A stretch of DNA of 64,000 nucleotides from Treponema sp. Lineage in GTDB: Bacteria; Spirochaetota; Spirochaetia; Treponematales; Treponemataceae. Position 1 is the stretch's first letter; every line of letters begins with the position of its first letter. Positions 29,203-40,500 of the stretch are shown here, one piece after another. The DNA is taken from contig JAILIC010000075.1 of assembly GCA_024695475.1 (NCBI GenBank), forward strand, positions 54,985 to 118,984. Reading direction: 5' to 3'. The notes below the pieces were generated by a model. That model did not search any database. It saw nothing but the letters and a program-made list of their open reading frames with translations, and had not been told where the DNA came from. A program made the translations under genes and the position numbers.

Positions 29203-31887
29203 CTATCGCTTTTTGCTATAAGGGGTTTGCTCCAGAGGTAATGAAGTCCTAAATACCCCATCACGTTGATAATATGCAGCAGCAACAGCCGGTGCAGTTG
29301 GAATAGAAGCTATTTCACCAACACCTTTTGCACCATATGCTAATGCAGTTGTATCTGCAGCAGTTAAAGCTGATCCATTTTTACCTTTTCCACATAATAA
29401 AGGTTTAATTTCAGGTACCTGAGTTGAACGGAATAAGCCTAATGTTGCAAATCGAGCTTTAGGTACACCATGATCAAGTGGATATGACTCAGTAAGCGCA
29501 TACCCAAGACTCATCGTAACTCCTCCTTCTATCTGGCCTTCAATACTAACTGGATTTACAATGACACCAGAGTCATGTGCAGCAAGTACGCAAGACAGTT
29601 TTCCTTGTTCATCGAGATCAACAACATGTGTTGCATAACTGTATGCAATGTGACTTACAGGATTTGGTTTATCAGAGCCCATTTTATCAGTAACGCCCAA
29701 ATACTCTGCATAATACTCTTTTTTATCCAATGTACCTAGAATTTTCTGTATTGCTTCTCCATCGCTGTCTACTGTAAAGCCGTGTTTTTTCATATCCTCC
29801 AGCAATTGAAGCGCAGCTTTATGGGTAGCCTCACCAGTAAACAATGTCTGGCGAGAAGCAGTTGTATTTCCAGAATCAGGAGCAATAGACGTATCAGGCT
29901 CTTCATAGACAACAAAACGTCCTGATAGTCCTAATGTTTGGCAAACCATCTGAACTGTTACCGTACCCATACCTTGTCCGATACAAGCAGCACTCGTATG
30001 AATATGTACTGCCCCATCTCGTACAATTAGTCGACAACGGCCAGTATCAGGTACACCAACACCTAGACCTGCATTTTTCATAGCACAAGCTATACCTGCC
30101 AGAGGATGAGCATCACAATACGATTTTACCGCATCCAATGTCTCAACCAATGCGGTAGAGTCATCCGCTATCTGACCATTTGGCAATACCTGTCCAGGAC
30201 GGATAGCATTTATATATCTAAACCGCCATGGAGAGAGTCCACACTCTTTTGCCAAAAGATTAAGATTTTGTTCAATAGCAAAGCAACTCTGGGTAACACC
30301 AAAACCACGGAATGCACCTCCCGGAGGATTATTGGTATACCAAGCTTCACCGATAATATCGATATCCTGATAGTTATAAGGACCTGCAGCATGAGTACAG
30401 GCTCGTTGCAATACAGGACCTCCCAAAGATGCATAGGCACCTGTGTCTGATATAATTTTGGCTTTCATAGCCAGCAATTTACCATCTTTATCACAAGCCG
30501 TAGTCATATCAATTTCCATTGCATGACGTTTTGGATGGACGACTATACTTTCTTGTCTCGTAAGCGAAACTTTTACCGGTCGTTTAGTAAGCATAGCAAG
30601 AACTGCAGCATGATGCTGTACGCTCATATCTTCCTTACCTCCAAAACCACCACCGACAAACTTCGCTATAACTTTTACCTTATCATCAGGGAGTCCTGCA
30701 ATTTTGGTACACTCTTTTTTTGTTTGATAAATTCCCTGATCTCCTGAATAAATAGTGAGTGCATCAACGGTATCATCTGCTGTAAGTGTAGGAACAGCAA
30801 CAGCTGTTTCAGGTTCCAAAAAGGCATGCTCTGTAAAAGGCAGACTATAATGTTTTGTAACCACATGTGCTGCATGTGCTATTTTTTCATCAGCATTGCC
30901 TCGTACCAAATGTTCCCGAGATAAAAGATTGCCTTCAGGATGGATTAGTGGAGCATCCTTTTGCATTGCCTGCTCCGGACTACAAATAGGCTCAAGCTCC
31001 TCATACGTTACTTTAACCAGTTTTTTTGCAGCTTCCAGCGTTTCCCGGTCAACGGCAGCAATCAATGCTACTGAGTCTCCCACATAATGTGTCTCGCTAC
31101 CAGGAGCTATCAATACATCCCAATCCTGTCGCAGGTGTCCAGTTATCTTTGCACCAGGAAGATCATTCCAAGTATATACACCAACCACACCTTTCAATTG
31201 TAATGCTTCGGAAGCATCGACTGACAGTAATTTTGCACGTGGATAGGCAGAACGTACTGCTCCACCATACAACATGCCGTCTACATATACATCATCACTA
31301 TACTCACCTGCACCAAGTGTCTTTGCAGCTGCATCAACACGCGGAATACTCTCACCAATTGCACAATTATCAGACTGTATTGCTGAGGTAAATCCAGGTA
31401 CAGAAAATGACACTTGAGGTACCTGTTTTTTAGAGGAAAGAGCATCATACGCAAGATGTATAGCTTTTTCTATTTTCTTGTATCCGGTACAGCGACAAAT
31501 ATTATTTCTGATTGCATTTGTTATTTGCTCTTTAGTTGGAGCTTCCCCAGTACAGGAATCAATAAGAGCCTTTGCAGAAATAACCATACCAGGTGTACAA
31601 AATCCACACTGTACTGCACCAGCCGTAGAAAAAGCCCAGGCATAGACAGATTTTTCATAATCGGTAAACCCTTCAACGGTCAAAACATTTTTTCCTTCCA
31701 GTAACGAAAGCTTTTGACAACATGATTTTACGGGTTTACCATCGACCAAGACCATGCAAGCGCCACAGGAGCCTTCGGCACAACCATTTTTTACAGATGT
31801 CAAATGCAACGTATCGCGTAAAAAAAACAAAAGCTTACCATCTTTTTCAACCGAGATTTGCTTTCCATTCACTGTAAAACTAATCAT
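29203..31887 (-). CDS. xdhD: Fused 2Fe-2S + molybdenum-binding hydroxylase (XdhD-like), no FAD domain
   Basis: N-terminal GCAEGSCGACMVLVDGKPVKSC/CGFCTPGM/CRCTGYKKI fused to FVGGGFGGKEDM, GGAFRGFGVTQ, AYGAKGVGEIASIPTAPAVAAA. Confidence 0.85.
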   Translation of the reverse strand: MISFTVNGKQISVEKDGKLLFFLRDTLHLTSVKNGCAEGSCGACMVLVDGKPVKSCCQKLSLLEGKNVLTVEGFTDYEKSVYAWAFSTAGAVQCGFCTPGMVISAKALIDSCTGEAPTKEQITNAIRNNICRCTGYKKIEKAIHLAYDALSSKKQVPQVSFSVPGFTSAIQSDNCAIGESIPRVDAAAKTLGAGEYSDDVYVDGMLYGGAVRSAYPRAKLLSVDASEALQLKGVVGVYTWNDLPGAKITGHLRQDWDVLIAPGSETHYVGDSVALIAAVDRETLEAAKKLVKVTYEELEPICSPEQAMQKDAPLIHPEGNLLSREHLVRGNADEKIAHAAHVVTKHYSLPFTEHAFLEPETAVAVPTLTADDTVDALTIYSGDQGIYQTKKECTKIAGLPDDKVKVIAKFVGGGFGGKEDMSVQHHAAVLAMLTKRPVKVSLTRQESIVVHPKRHAMEIDMTTACDKDGKLLAMKAKIISDTGAYASLGGPVLQRACTHAAGPYNYQDIDIIGEAWYTNNPPGGAFRGFGVTQSCFAIEQNLNLLAKECGLSPWRFRYINAIRPGQVLPNGQIADDSTALVETLDAVKSYCDAHPLAGIACAMKNAGLGVGVPDTGRCRLIVRDGAVHIHTSAACIGQGMGTVTVQMVCQTLGLSGRFVVYEEPDTSIAPDSGNTTASRQTLFTGEATHKAALQLLEDMKKHGFTVDSDGEAIQKILGTLDKKEYYAEYLGVTDKMGSDKPNPVSHIAYSYATHVVDLDEQGKLSCVLAAHDSGVIVNPVSIEGQIEGGVTMSLGYALTESYPLDHGVPKARFATLGLFRSTQVPEIKPLLCGKGKNGSALTAADTTALAYGAKGVGEIASIPTAPAVAAAYYQRDGVFRTSLPLEQTPYSKKR

Positions 31888-31907
31888 TGTACCGTCTCCT
31901 TTTTTAC

Positions 31908-32558
31908 TCACTCACTTTTTTCTGCATCAATATAGCTGTACATTGTGTACTTACTTATACCAAACTCCTTACTGATCTTATCTCCACTCTTAGTAACCAA
32001 GAATGCTCCAGACTCCTCAAGAAACTGAATTGCCTTTATTTTTTCATCTTTTGTCATCAAAGCTGGTGGTTTTCCAATCAGCTTTATTGACTGTTGAATA
32101 AGTGTATCGAGCAGCTCCTTAACACTCAGAGGAATCTGAACAGGATCAGATCCGGCAGTTTCAGCAGCATCAACGGCAATAAAAGAATTAAGCGTTCCCT
32201 GCATAGCCAATAAATTAGTAATATCATAATTTATAGCCAATATAGCAGTTATTTCTTTTTCTTCATTTCGAATATATACCGTGCTGCTTTTTAATATATG
32301 CCCATCATGGGTTTTTGTAAGATATGCCAGTTTATCTGTCAGTTTTGCAGGATCTTTAGATAAGGCCTTCAAAACTATAGAACTAGGACCAGCACCCTCT
32401 TTTCTTTGACTAATATGGCCATTTTGGATAAAAACTATGTGACTGCTATTTTTTTCGCGTTCAAGTTCATGTATTGCAACCTCACAATTTGAACCGAACT
32501 GTTTAGCTAGACACACTGCAACTTGCTCAAGTACTTCTAATACTACAGGTGATGTCAT
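31908..32558 (-). CDS. YheO-type PAS-like + HTH transcriptional regulator
   Basis: YheO-like ligand domain and C-terminal HTH (KIKAIQFLEESGAFLVTKSGDKISKEFGISKYTMYSYI). Confidence 0.85.
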   Translation of the reverse strand: MTSPVVLEVLEQVAVCLAKQFGSNCEVAIHELEREKNSSHIVFIQNGHISQRKEGAGPSSIVLKALSKDPAKLTDKLAYLTKTHDGHILKSSTVYIRNEEKEITAILAINYDITNLLAMQGTLNSFIAVDAAETAGSDPVQIPLSVKELLDTLIQQSIKLIGKPPALMTKDEKIKAIQFLEESGAFLVTKSGDKISKEFGISKYTMYSYIDAEKSE

Positions 32559-32621
32559 GTGTTCCCCCTAAAAAAATGATAGCAGAAGATTTTTAATCCC
32601 ACAAGTTTTTTTTTTAGGCTT

Positions 32622-33560
32622 TTATCCCAAAATAACTGTTCCTGTCTTTCCTTCTATACCCTCCTTTGCTTTTTCAAGCAAAGTAATAAGAGCCGTACGA
32701 CCTTTTTTTGACGAAGCAAACTTCATGCCTGCCTTTACTTTTGGCAACATGCTGCCAGGTGCAAAATGGCCTTCGTCACAGTAACGCTGTGCCTCAGCTA
32801 CAGTCATACTATCAAGCCACTTTTGATTTGGCTTGTTAAAATTGACTGCTACTTTTTCGACGGCAGTTAAAATAATAAGACAATCAGCATCGAGTTTTTC
32901 AGCAATAAGCTCACTACCTAAATCTTTATCAATAACGGCACTAGCACCATGCAAATGGTTATGTTCTTCAGGAAAAACGGGTATACCACCACCGCCACCA
33001 CAAATAACAACCTTGCCTGCATCGACCAGTGCACGAATAATTCCTATCTCTACAATACCTTTTGGTTCAGGACTAGCCACAACACGACGCCATCCCCGAC
33101 CAGCATCTTCAACCATGGTATATCCTTTTGCAGCAACCAGCGCATCGGCCTCTTCCTTTGTCATAAAACGACCAATAGGTTTTGAAGGCTTTTTAAACGC
33201 AGGATCATTGGGATCTACAATAGTTTGCGTTATAATAGAAGCAACATCTTTTGGATAATTACGATTAATCAATTCCTCTCGTAATGCATTCTGCAAATCA
33301 TAGCCAATATAACTCTGACTCATAGCAACACAGACAGACAATGGTATAATCGGATACTTGCTATCAGATTTTACTAACTCAGTCATTGCATTTTGAATCA
33401 TACCAACCTGTGGTCCATTACCGTGGCTAATAATAACCTCATTACCAGCGATAATTAAATCGGCAATAGCACGTGCCGTATTTTTAGAAGCGGCCATCTG
33501 CTCTACAAGGTTATTACCAAGTGCATTACCGCCCAATGCTATAACAATTCTTTTACCCAT
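32622..33560 (-). CDS. arcC: Carbamate kinase
   Basis: KRIVIALGGNALGNNL, ISHGNGPQVGMI, VICGGGGGIPV, FAPGSMLPKVKAG. Confidence 0.94.
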   Translation of the reverse strand: MGKRIVIALGGNALGNNLVEQMAASKNTARAIADLIIAGNEVIISHGNGPQVGMIQNAMTELVKSDSKYPIIPLSVCVAMSQSYIGYDLQNALREELINRNYPKDVASIITQTIVDPNDPAFKKPSKPIGRFMTKEEADALVAAKGYTMVEDAGRGWRRVVASPEPKGIVEIGIIRALVDAGKVVICGGGGGIPVFPEEHNHLHGASAVIDKDLGSELIAEKLDADCLIILTAVEKVAVNFNKPNQKWLDSMTVAEAQRYCDEGHFAPGSMLPKVKAGMKFASSKKGRTALITLLEKAKEGIEGKTGTVILG

Positions 33561-33578
33561 ATAGTGCCTCCCTGGAAA

Positions 33579-33602
33579 CGGGGGTACTTTTATGTACCCC
33601 CG
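33579..33602. promoter_or_regulatory. Strong stem-loop in ygeW-arcC intergenic region
   Basis: CGGGGGTAC-TTTTAT-GTACCCCCG, 9-bp perfect stem beside the arcC Shine-Dalgarno, no T-tract. Confidence 0.65.
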
Positions 33603-33705
33603 AATACAAGAATACGTCTCGCCAAGGCACGCTTTGCTCAAGACCTTGACTCAGTCGTTTTTTCCAACCAAAGACAAACTTTACCTGGAAATTATTACCT
33701 GTACA

Positions 33706-34902
33706 TTATGCAAATGCACGAGCAATACCGCGTTTTTCTAATTCTGCAAGTGTCTTACAAGGATCTTGAATCTTTGCAAGGAAAATCATAGCAGCAATAA
33801 CATATGGTTTGTAGCTGGCTTCTTTGTACAAAGAATCACGATAGCGATCAAATACAGAAGCTGCAACTTCACCTTCTTTACATGATACATCGTTAATATC
33901 TGCAGGTAGACAGTGCAAATAAATGGCTTTACCATTCTTTGTTGTCTTCATTAATTCCTCTGTACAACACCAGTCTTTATGCTGTGCATTCTGTGCAAGC
34001 AATTCTTTTTCCAGCTTGTCGATACCGTCAAAATCACCGTCTCCATACAGTTTTGTACGTTTTTCCATAGCTGCAAATGGTGCCCAGCTCTTTGGATATA
34101 CTATATCTGCATCTTTGAATGCTTCAGCCATGCTGTCAGTCTTCTTGAAAGAACCACCGCTTGCAGCTGCATTTTTACGAGCGACTTCTTCAACTTCAGG
34201 CATTACGTCATAGCCTTCTGGGTGAGCAAGAACAACATCCATACCAAAGCGTGTCATCAAGCCAATAACCCCCTGAGGTACTGACAGAGGCTTACCATAG
34301 CTTGGGCTGTATGCCCATGACATAGCAACTTTTTTGCCTTTCAGGTTTTCAATACCACCAAACTCATGAATCAGATGTGCAACATCAGCCATAACCTGTG
34401 TTGGGTGATCAATATCGCACTGCAAGTTTACCAATGTAGGACGCTGTTCCAAAACACCATCACGATAACCTTCCTGTACGGCATCGCTGACACTGTGCAT
34501 ATACGCATTACCCTTACCGATATACATATCATCGCGAATACCAATAACATCTGCCATAAATGACACCATGTTTGCAGTTTCACGGACAGTCTCGCCATGT
34601 GCAATCTGGCTCTTCTTTTCATCAAGATCCTGAACAGCTAAACCAAGCAAGTTACAAGCAGATGCAAAAGAAAAACGAGTACGTGTTGAGTTGTCACGGA
34701 AAACACTGATACCCAAGCCTGATTCAAAAATACGTACACTGATATTCTTTTCACGCATATAGCGCAATGCATCAGCTAAAGTAAATACAGCCTTCAATTC
34801 ATCTGCTGTTTTTTCCCATGTAAGGAAAAAATCATTCTTATACATATTCTTGAAATTTAATTTTTTCAGTGTGTCGATATAGCCTTGTAATGTCTTATCC
34901 AT
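33706..34902 (-). CDS. ygeW: Knotted carbamoyltransferase YgeW
   Basis: Carbamoyltransferase fold motifs FRDNSTRTRFSFASACNLLGL, QVMADVAHLIHEFGG, HCLPADINDVSCKEGEV. Confidence 0.92.
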   Translation of the reverse strand: MDKTLQGYIDTLKKLNFKNMYKNDFFLTWEKTADELKAVFTLADALRYMREKNISVRIFESGLGISVFRDNSTRTRFSFASACNLLGLAVQDLDEKKSQIAHGETVRETANMVSFMADVIGIRDDMYIGKGNAYMHSVSDAVQEGYRDGVLEQRPTLVNLQCDIDHPTQVMADVAHLIHEFGGIENLKGKKVAMSWAYSPSYGKPLSVPQGVIGLMTRFGMDVVLAHPEGYDVMPEVEEVARKNAAASGGSFKKTDSMAEAFKDADIVYPKSWAPFAAMEKRTKLYGDGDFDGIDKLEKELLAQNAQHKDWCCTEELMKTTKNGKAIYLHCLPADINDVSCKEGEVAASVFDRYRDSLYKEASYKPYVIAAMIFLAKIQDPCKTLAELEKRGIARAFA

Positions 34903-34916
34903 TTTTCTCTCCTATC

Positions 34917-36224
34917 CTATTCGTTTGTATATATTGTTGGCAATGCAGCATACACTGCAGCACAATGAACTAAATCTATCTTCCATGTTTTTTCATTAGG
35001 TGCATGAGCCTGAGCCTCAGCTCCTGGTCCAAAACCGATACAAGGAATTCCGTTACGTCCCATAATAGATACACCGTTTGTACTGAATGTCCACTTATCT
35101 ACCAGAGGACGAGCTTTGCGAGCAGCCTCAGTTTCGCTGTTACCCAAACGTTCTTCTCCATAGAGATTTGTGTATGCAGCTTTAAGGGCCTTTGTTACTT
35201 TGTGATCTTCTGGAATAACCCAAGTCGGGAAGTAACATTCGATTGGATACTTTAATCCAGTATAGCTTGGACGCTCATACTGATACATCGTTACTTTTGC
35301 ACCATATTTCTTAACAGCAGGAAGATCCTCAATTTCCTTAATACAGCTCTGCCATGTCTCACCAGCAGTCATACGGCGGTCAAGAGAAATAGAGCAGGAA
35401 TCAGCAACAGCACAGCGGCTTGGAGAGGTAAAGAAAATCTCAGAAGTGGTAACAGTACCACGTCCCAAGAAGCGAGCTTCCTTCCACTCTTTGTTATATT
35501 TTGGATCAAGCATTTTTACCAGACCACGGATATTAGTAGACTCATCAGCACTGTTAGCATTCAGTTCACGTATGTTCTGCAAGATATCTGCCATCTTATA
35601 AATTGCATTGTCACCACGCTCTGGAGCAGAACCATGACAAGAAACACCTTGTACATCAACTCTAATTTCCATACGACCACGCTGTCCGCGATAAATACCG
35701 CCATCAGTAGGCTCTGTTGATACAACAAACTCTGGGCGTACCTTATCTTCATTAATGATGTACTGCCAGCACAATCCATCACAATCTTCTTCCTGGACGG
35801 TTCCAGTAACCAATACGGTATATTTATCACTCAACATACCAAGATCTTTCATGATCTTTGCACCATATACTGCTGATACGATACCACCAAGCTGATCACT
35901 TGTACCGCGGCCACCGATCTCATCATCGGTCTCATATCCTTTATAAGGATCAAATTTCCAGTTGTCGCGATTACCAATACCAACAGTATCAATGTGACCA
36001 TCAAATGCAATCAATGTTTTGCCAGTACCCATATAGCCAAGCACGTTGCCCATTGGATCAACTTCAACTTTATTAAAGCCAAGTTTTTCCATTTCTTTCT
36101 TTATTACAGCCACGTGATCTTTTTCGCCGGCACTTTCACCTTGATATGAAACAATCTCACGTAAAAAACGAGTCATATCAGCCTTGTACGCTTCTGCAGC
36201 CTTTTTAATTGCATCAAAATCCAT
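34917..36224 (-). CDS. ygeY: YgeY family selenium metabolism-linked M20-type hydrolase
   Basis: [54 protein letters not shown]. Confidence 0.92.
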   Translation of the reverse strand: MDFDAIKKAAEAYKADMTRFLREIVSYQGESAGEKDHVAVIKKEMEKLGFNKVEVDPMGNVLGYMGTGKTLIAFDGHIDTVGIGNRDNWKFDPYKGYETDDEIGGRGTSDQLGGIVSAVYGAKIMKDLGMLSDKYTVLVTGTVQEEDCDGLCWQYIINEDKVRPEFVVSTEPTDGGIYRGQRGRMEIRVDVQGVSCHGSAPERGDNAIYKMADILQNIRELNANSADESTNIRGLVKMLDPKYNKEWKEARFLGRGTVTTSEIFFTSPSRCAVADSCSISLDRRMTAGETWQSCIKEIEDLPAVKKYGAKVTMYQYERPSYTGLKYPIECYFPTWVIPEDHKVTKALKAAYTNLYGEERLGNSETEAARKARPLVDKWTFSTNGVSIMGRNGIPCIGFGPGAEAQAHAPNEKTWKIDLVHCAAVYAALPTIYTNE

Positions 36225-36272
36225 ACTTTTCTCCTTTATATTTTCTATCTCTTATATATGTTCGCTCGTAAT

Positions 36273-37496
36273 TTAATCTACTTGCTTACCATTCCAAATA
36301 ACGTTACGCCAGTTTTCAGGATCAGTATCACCTTCAGTTGAGAACATCAAAACACGGCTATTCTCATCAAGTTTTAGCTGTTCCTTTAGTTCCTTGTAAT
36401 CAGGATTTGTCATCAATGTAGTCACTACACCCATACCTACAGCACCACTTTCACCGCTGACAACTGGAGTGTCTCCTTTAACAGGAGCTGCCAGACGACG
36501 CATACCAAGGGCAGATACCCAATCAGGACATGACAGGAAGGCACTACTATGATTACGTAAAATATCCCAACCAATGGTATTTGGTTCACCACAAGCAAGA
36601 CCGGCCATCATAGTCTGTAAATCACCTGTTGCAAACTCAATATGGCCATCTGCAGTTGATGCACTGCGGTACAAACAATCAGCAATCTGCGCTTCCATAA
36701 TTACAGTAATAGGACAGCTATCATCAGGACCGGTACCATTAAAGAGATTAGCAAAGTAGCCTTGCACAGCGCTTGCCAAAGAACCAACACCCGCCTGAAC
36801 AAAAATATGTGTAGGACGTTTTACACCATACGCCTTTAACTGTTCCGCAGCTTCGCTTGCCATAGTTCCGTATCCCTGCATAATCCAAGAAGGAATTTTT
36901 TCATATCCATCCCATGCAGTATCCTGAACCATAACACCATTAGGAGTTTTTTGAGCAAGTGCATTTGCCATACGTACACATTCGTCGTAGTTAACTTCCT
37001 CAATCGTAACTTGAGCGCCCTCTTTTGCAATATTATCAAAACGAGGTTTTGTTGATCCCTTAGGCATCAAGACAACAGCTTTTTGTCCCAAGCGGTTTGC
37101 AGCCCAAGCAACACCACGTCCGTGATTACCATCGGTTGCCGTAAAAAATGTTGCCTGTCCAAATTCCTGTTTTAACTTAGGACTAGTCAGATATTGATAC
37201 GTCATTTCACTGACATCACGTCCCAGTTTTTCAGCGATAAAGTTTGCCATTGCAAAACTACCGCCCAAAACCTTAAAGGCATTTAAATCAAAACGATAGC
37301 TTTCATCTTTTACAAAAAAGTCCGCAATTCCTAACTCCTTTGCCATACCCGACAAACGAACAAGTGGAGTTTCTTTGTATTGAGGAAAACTCTTATGAAA
37401 AGCCCGTGCCTTTGCAACATTTTCCAAAGACATAATTGGCAAGTTTTTATCTGCCGTCTTAGGCAGATTATTCATAACCCATTTAATCTTTTTCAT
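36273..37496 (-). CDS. ygeX: Diaminopropionate ammonia-lyase (PLP)
   Basis: KDESYRFDLNAFKVLGGSFA PLP-lysine region; TATDGNHGRGVAWAA; SGESGAVGMG. Confidence 0.94.
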   Translation of the reverse strand: MKKIKWVMNNLPKTADKNLPIMSLENVAKARAFHKSFPQYKETPLVRLSGMAKELGIADFFVKDESYRFDLNAFKVLGGSFAMANFIAEKLGRDVSEMTYQYLTSPKLKQEFGQATFFTATDGNHGRGVAWAANRLGQKAVVLMPKGSTKPRFDNIAKEGAQVTIEEVNYDECVRMANALAQKTPNGVMVQDTAWDGYEKIPSWIMQGYGTMASEAAEQLKAYGVKRPTHIFVQAGVGSLASAVQGYFANLFNGTGPDDSCPITVIMEAQIADCLYRSASTADGHIEFATGDLQTMMAGLACGEPNTIGWDILRNHSSAFLSCPDWVSALGMRRLAAPVKGDTPVVSGESGAVGMGVVTTLMTNPDYKELKEQLKLDENSRVLMFSTEGDTDPENWRNVIWNGKQVD

Positions 37497-37514
37497 ATTA
37501 CTACGCTCCTGCTA

Positions 37515-40500
37515 TTAATAACATAAATAACGATAGTCACTGATAACTGTTTTCATTAAAGCAACAATATCATCTGGAATATCAGCTACAGCGGCATGCA
37601 AGTTTACATGCTCATACACTTTTCCGTTAAAGCGGATACGAACAGCTGGCATATCACTCTTATCCTGTGTATCCAAAGCAAATCCTGGATTTTCGCTTGC
37701 ATCCATATCAGCATAGGAATTAAACAGGGTAAACTTATCCTTGTATGGTCTTCCACTATATGGACAGAACTGTGCACAGTTACCACATTCATTACACATA
37801 CCATCTACGTGTAAAATCTGTATCTTTTTACCCACTTTTATGGCAACATTTGCTCTATTTGGACAGACATCAACACAGTTTTCACAAATGGTACGACACT
37901 CAAGACAGCGCTCACCTTCAGACTTACGCACTCCAACAAGGCCATGCTTTGCCAAAGGAACACCGACACAATCATTTGTATCAAGCGCCTCAAAGTGATC
38001 TATATGCAACGCTGTAATAGCCTGGGCAGCAGCAGTAGCCCCGGCGATACCCTTTACTACCGTTGCAGGTCCACTAGCAGCATCACCAACTACAAACACA
38101 TGAGGCACTTTGGTCTGCATCATCGCATCTACAACAGGCTTTCCTCTCTCATCCACTGTTATGTTATTTGCAGCAAAGAATGTATCATCAAGATTTTCAC
38201 CAGTAGCAGCAACAATGCAGGTACATGGTACAGATTCCGTTTGTCCTGTCTTTTCAGGGCTACGTCTGCCAGATGCATCAGGCTCCCCAAGCCGCATAAC
38301 ATCACATACAAGAGCACCTTGTGCATAAGACACAGGGGCTCTCAGCTCCTTAAAATCTACACCATCTTCAAGAGCAAGCTGCAGTTCTTCTTCATCAGCA
38401 GGCATATACCGCTTAGTACGGCGATACACCAAATGCACTTCTTTAATAGAAGAAATTCGCTTAGCAGCACGAGCCGTATCCATAGCAGTATTTCCGCCAC
38501 CGATAACAACTATATTTTCGCCGTATTTTTTGGCAACAGATTCAGGATGTTTTTTACAATCCTCAAGGAATTCCAAAGCATCAACAACAGTAGCACCAGC
38601 AACAGTCAGATGAGCAGGCTTCCAAGCACCCACTGCAACAATGACATCGGTAAAACCTTTTGCAAACAAATCCTTAACACTCGTAATCTCGGTACCTGTC
38701 ACAAATGTAGCACCGACAGCTTTTGCCAAAGAAATATCTTTTTCTATTGCTTCATCACTAATACGGAATGCAGGAATAACATGACGGACAATACCACCAC
38801 AAGTATCACGTTTTTCAAATACGGTGACCGGAATTCCCTCTCTGCCCAACAAATAAGCAGCACTAATACCAGCTGGACCACCACCAATAACAGCAACTTT
38901 TTTCTGTGTTGTTTGTGCTCCAGGACGTAATTCCTTTATGATAGTATCATAGGCTTTTTCAGCAGCAACAAGTTTTTCCTTACGGATAGCAACACTGCTA
39001 TCATAAAAATTACGAGTACATCGTCCCATACAAGTATGTGCACAAATAGTACCAGTAATAAATGGCAGCGGATTTTTATCCGTGATAACACGTAAAGCCT
39101 GTACATAGTCACCTGCAGCATTTAAGCGCAGATATGCAGGAATATCCTGATGGATCGGGCATGTATCCTTACATGGTGCCATAAAACAATCAGTAAGTGG
39201 CAATTTTTCATGTGACTTATATGGAGCAGCTGGCTTCAATGCCTTACGATTTCCAATAGCACCACTACATATTTTTTCAGTAAGATCATTTAGTCCATCA
39301 ACACTGATACCGGTAAAAGGTTTATAATCCATAGCAGCACATTTTTGTGCTATCTGAGTCATCCGCTCGTATCCACCCGGTTTGAGCATTGTAGTAGCCA
39401 TAGTAACAGGCCAAATACCAGTATCAATAATAGAAGTAATGTTTGAAACATCAGCACCACCTGAATAGCTGATACGCAACGTTCCTTTAAAATCACCACT
39501 TAATTTACGAGCGACAGACAAAGACAGCGGTGCCAAACTGCGACCACTCATATACATTTCTTCTGATGGTAATTCATTAGCAGTCACATCAACTGGGAAT
39601 GTATTGGTGATCTTAACTCCAAACTGCAACTGCAAATCATTGGCAGTTTTCTGTAAGCGCTGCAACATTGGAACAGCATCGCTGTACTGTAAATCAGTAA
39701 CAAAATGATGATCATCAAAAGCTATATAATCAAAACCAAGTCCATCCAAGGTCTTACGTGCATACTCATATCCCAACAAGGTTGGATTACACTTTATAAA
39801 TGTATGCAGTTTTTTTTCTGTCAGCAGATACATAGCCATACTCTCAATCTCTGACGGAGGACAACCATGCAAAGTTGAAATTGTAATACTGTGACTAATG
39901 CGAGGCGTGATAGCATCAATATCAGCCTGCGTTACCTGTTTAAAACATCCCTGAGAGACAGCTTCAGCACAAACCTTTTTACACTCTGCAAAAATTGCCT
40001 CTGAAGATGCATCACACATTCCTTCTATATATTTGTTTATTTTTGGCAGCTTTATACCAGCGAGGTCATATCCTACGCTCATGTTAAAGACAAAACCATC
40101 TACAGAGCCAAGTCCTAATTCCTTTGAAAGAATTTTGAGGCAGAACCAGCCTTTTACATATTCTTCATAAGCCTGAGGGACAGTAAGTTCTGTACTCCAC
40201 TCACAATTGTATCCTTCATCGCCAGAAAGAATACATGGTTTTGAAACCGGTAAATCCTCACCATCAATTTTCTGTACCGTTTTCAATTCAAAAAAACGAG
40301 AACCACACAAATAGGCACTAACGATGTTCTGTGCCAATTGGGTATGAGGGCCAGCTGCTGGTCCAAAAGGTGTTTCAAGCTTTTCGCCAAAAATAGTATA
40401 CGTCTTGTTCTTATCAGCCTTATAGAACTTTGTTATACCAAAAATACTTTTTTCTTTTTTATACTCTTCCAAAATGTGATGTAACAAATCAGCAAATGGA

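Noticed and set aside
30106-31391. Several 60-120 aa plus-strand ORFs opposite xdhD
   Set aside because: Overlap a strong conserved gene; no start signals or recognisable motifs.
37944-38930. 328-aa plus-strand ORF antisense to ygfK
   Set aside because: Fully inside a well-supported gene; low-complexity S/T/N/C-rich translation typical of antisense reading.
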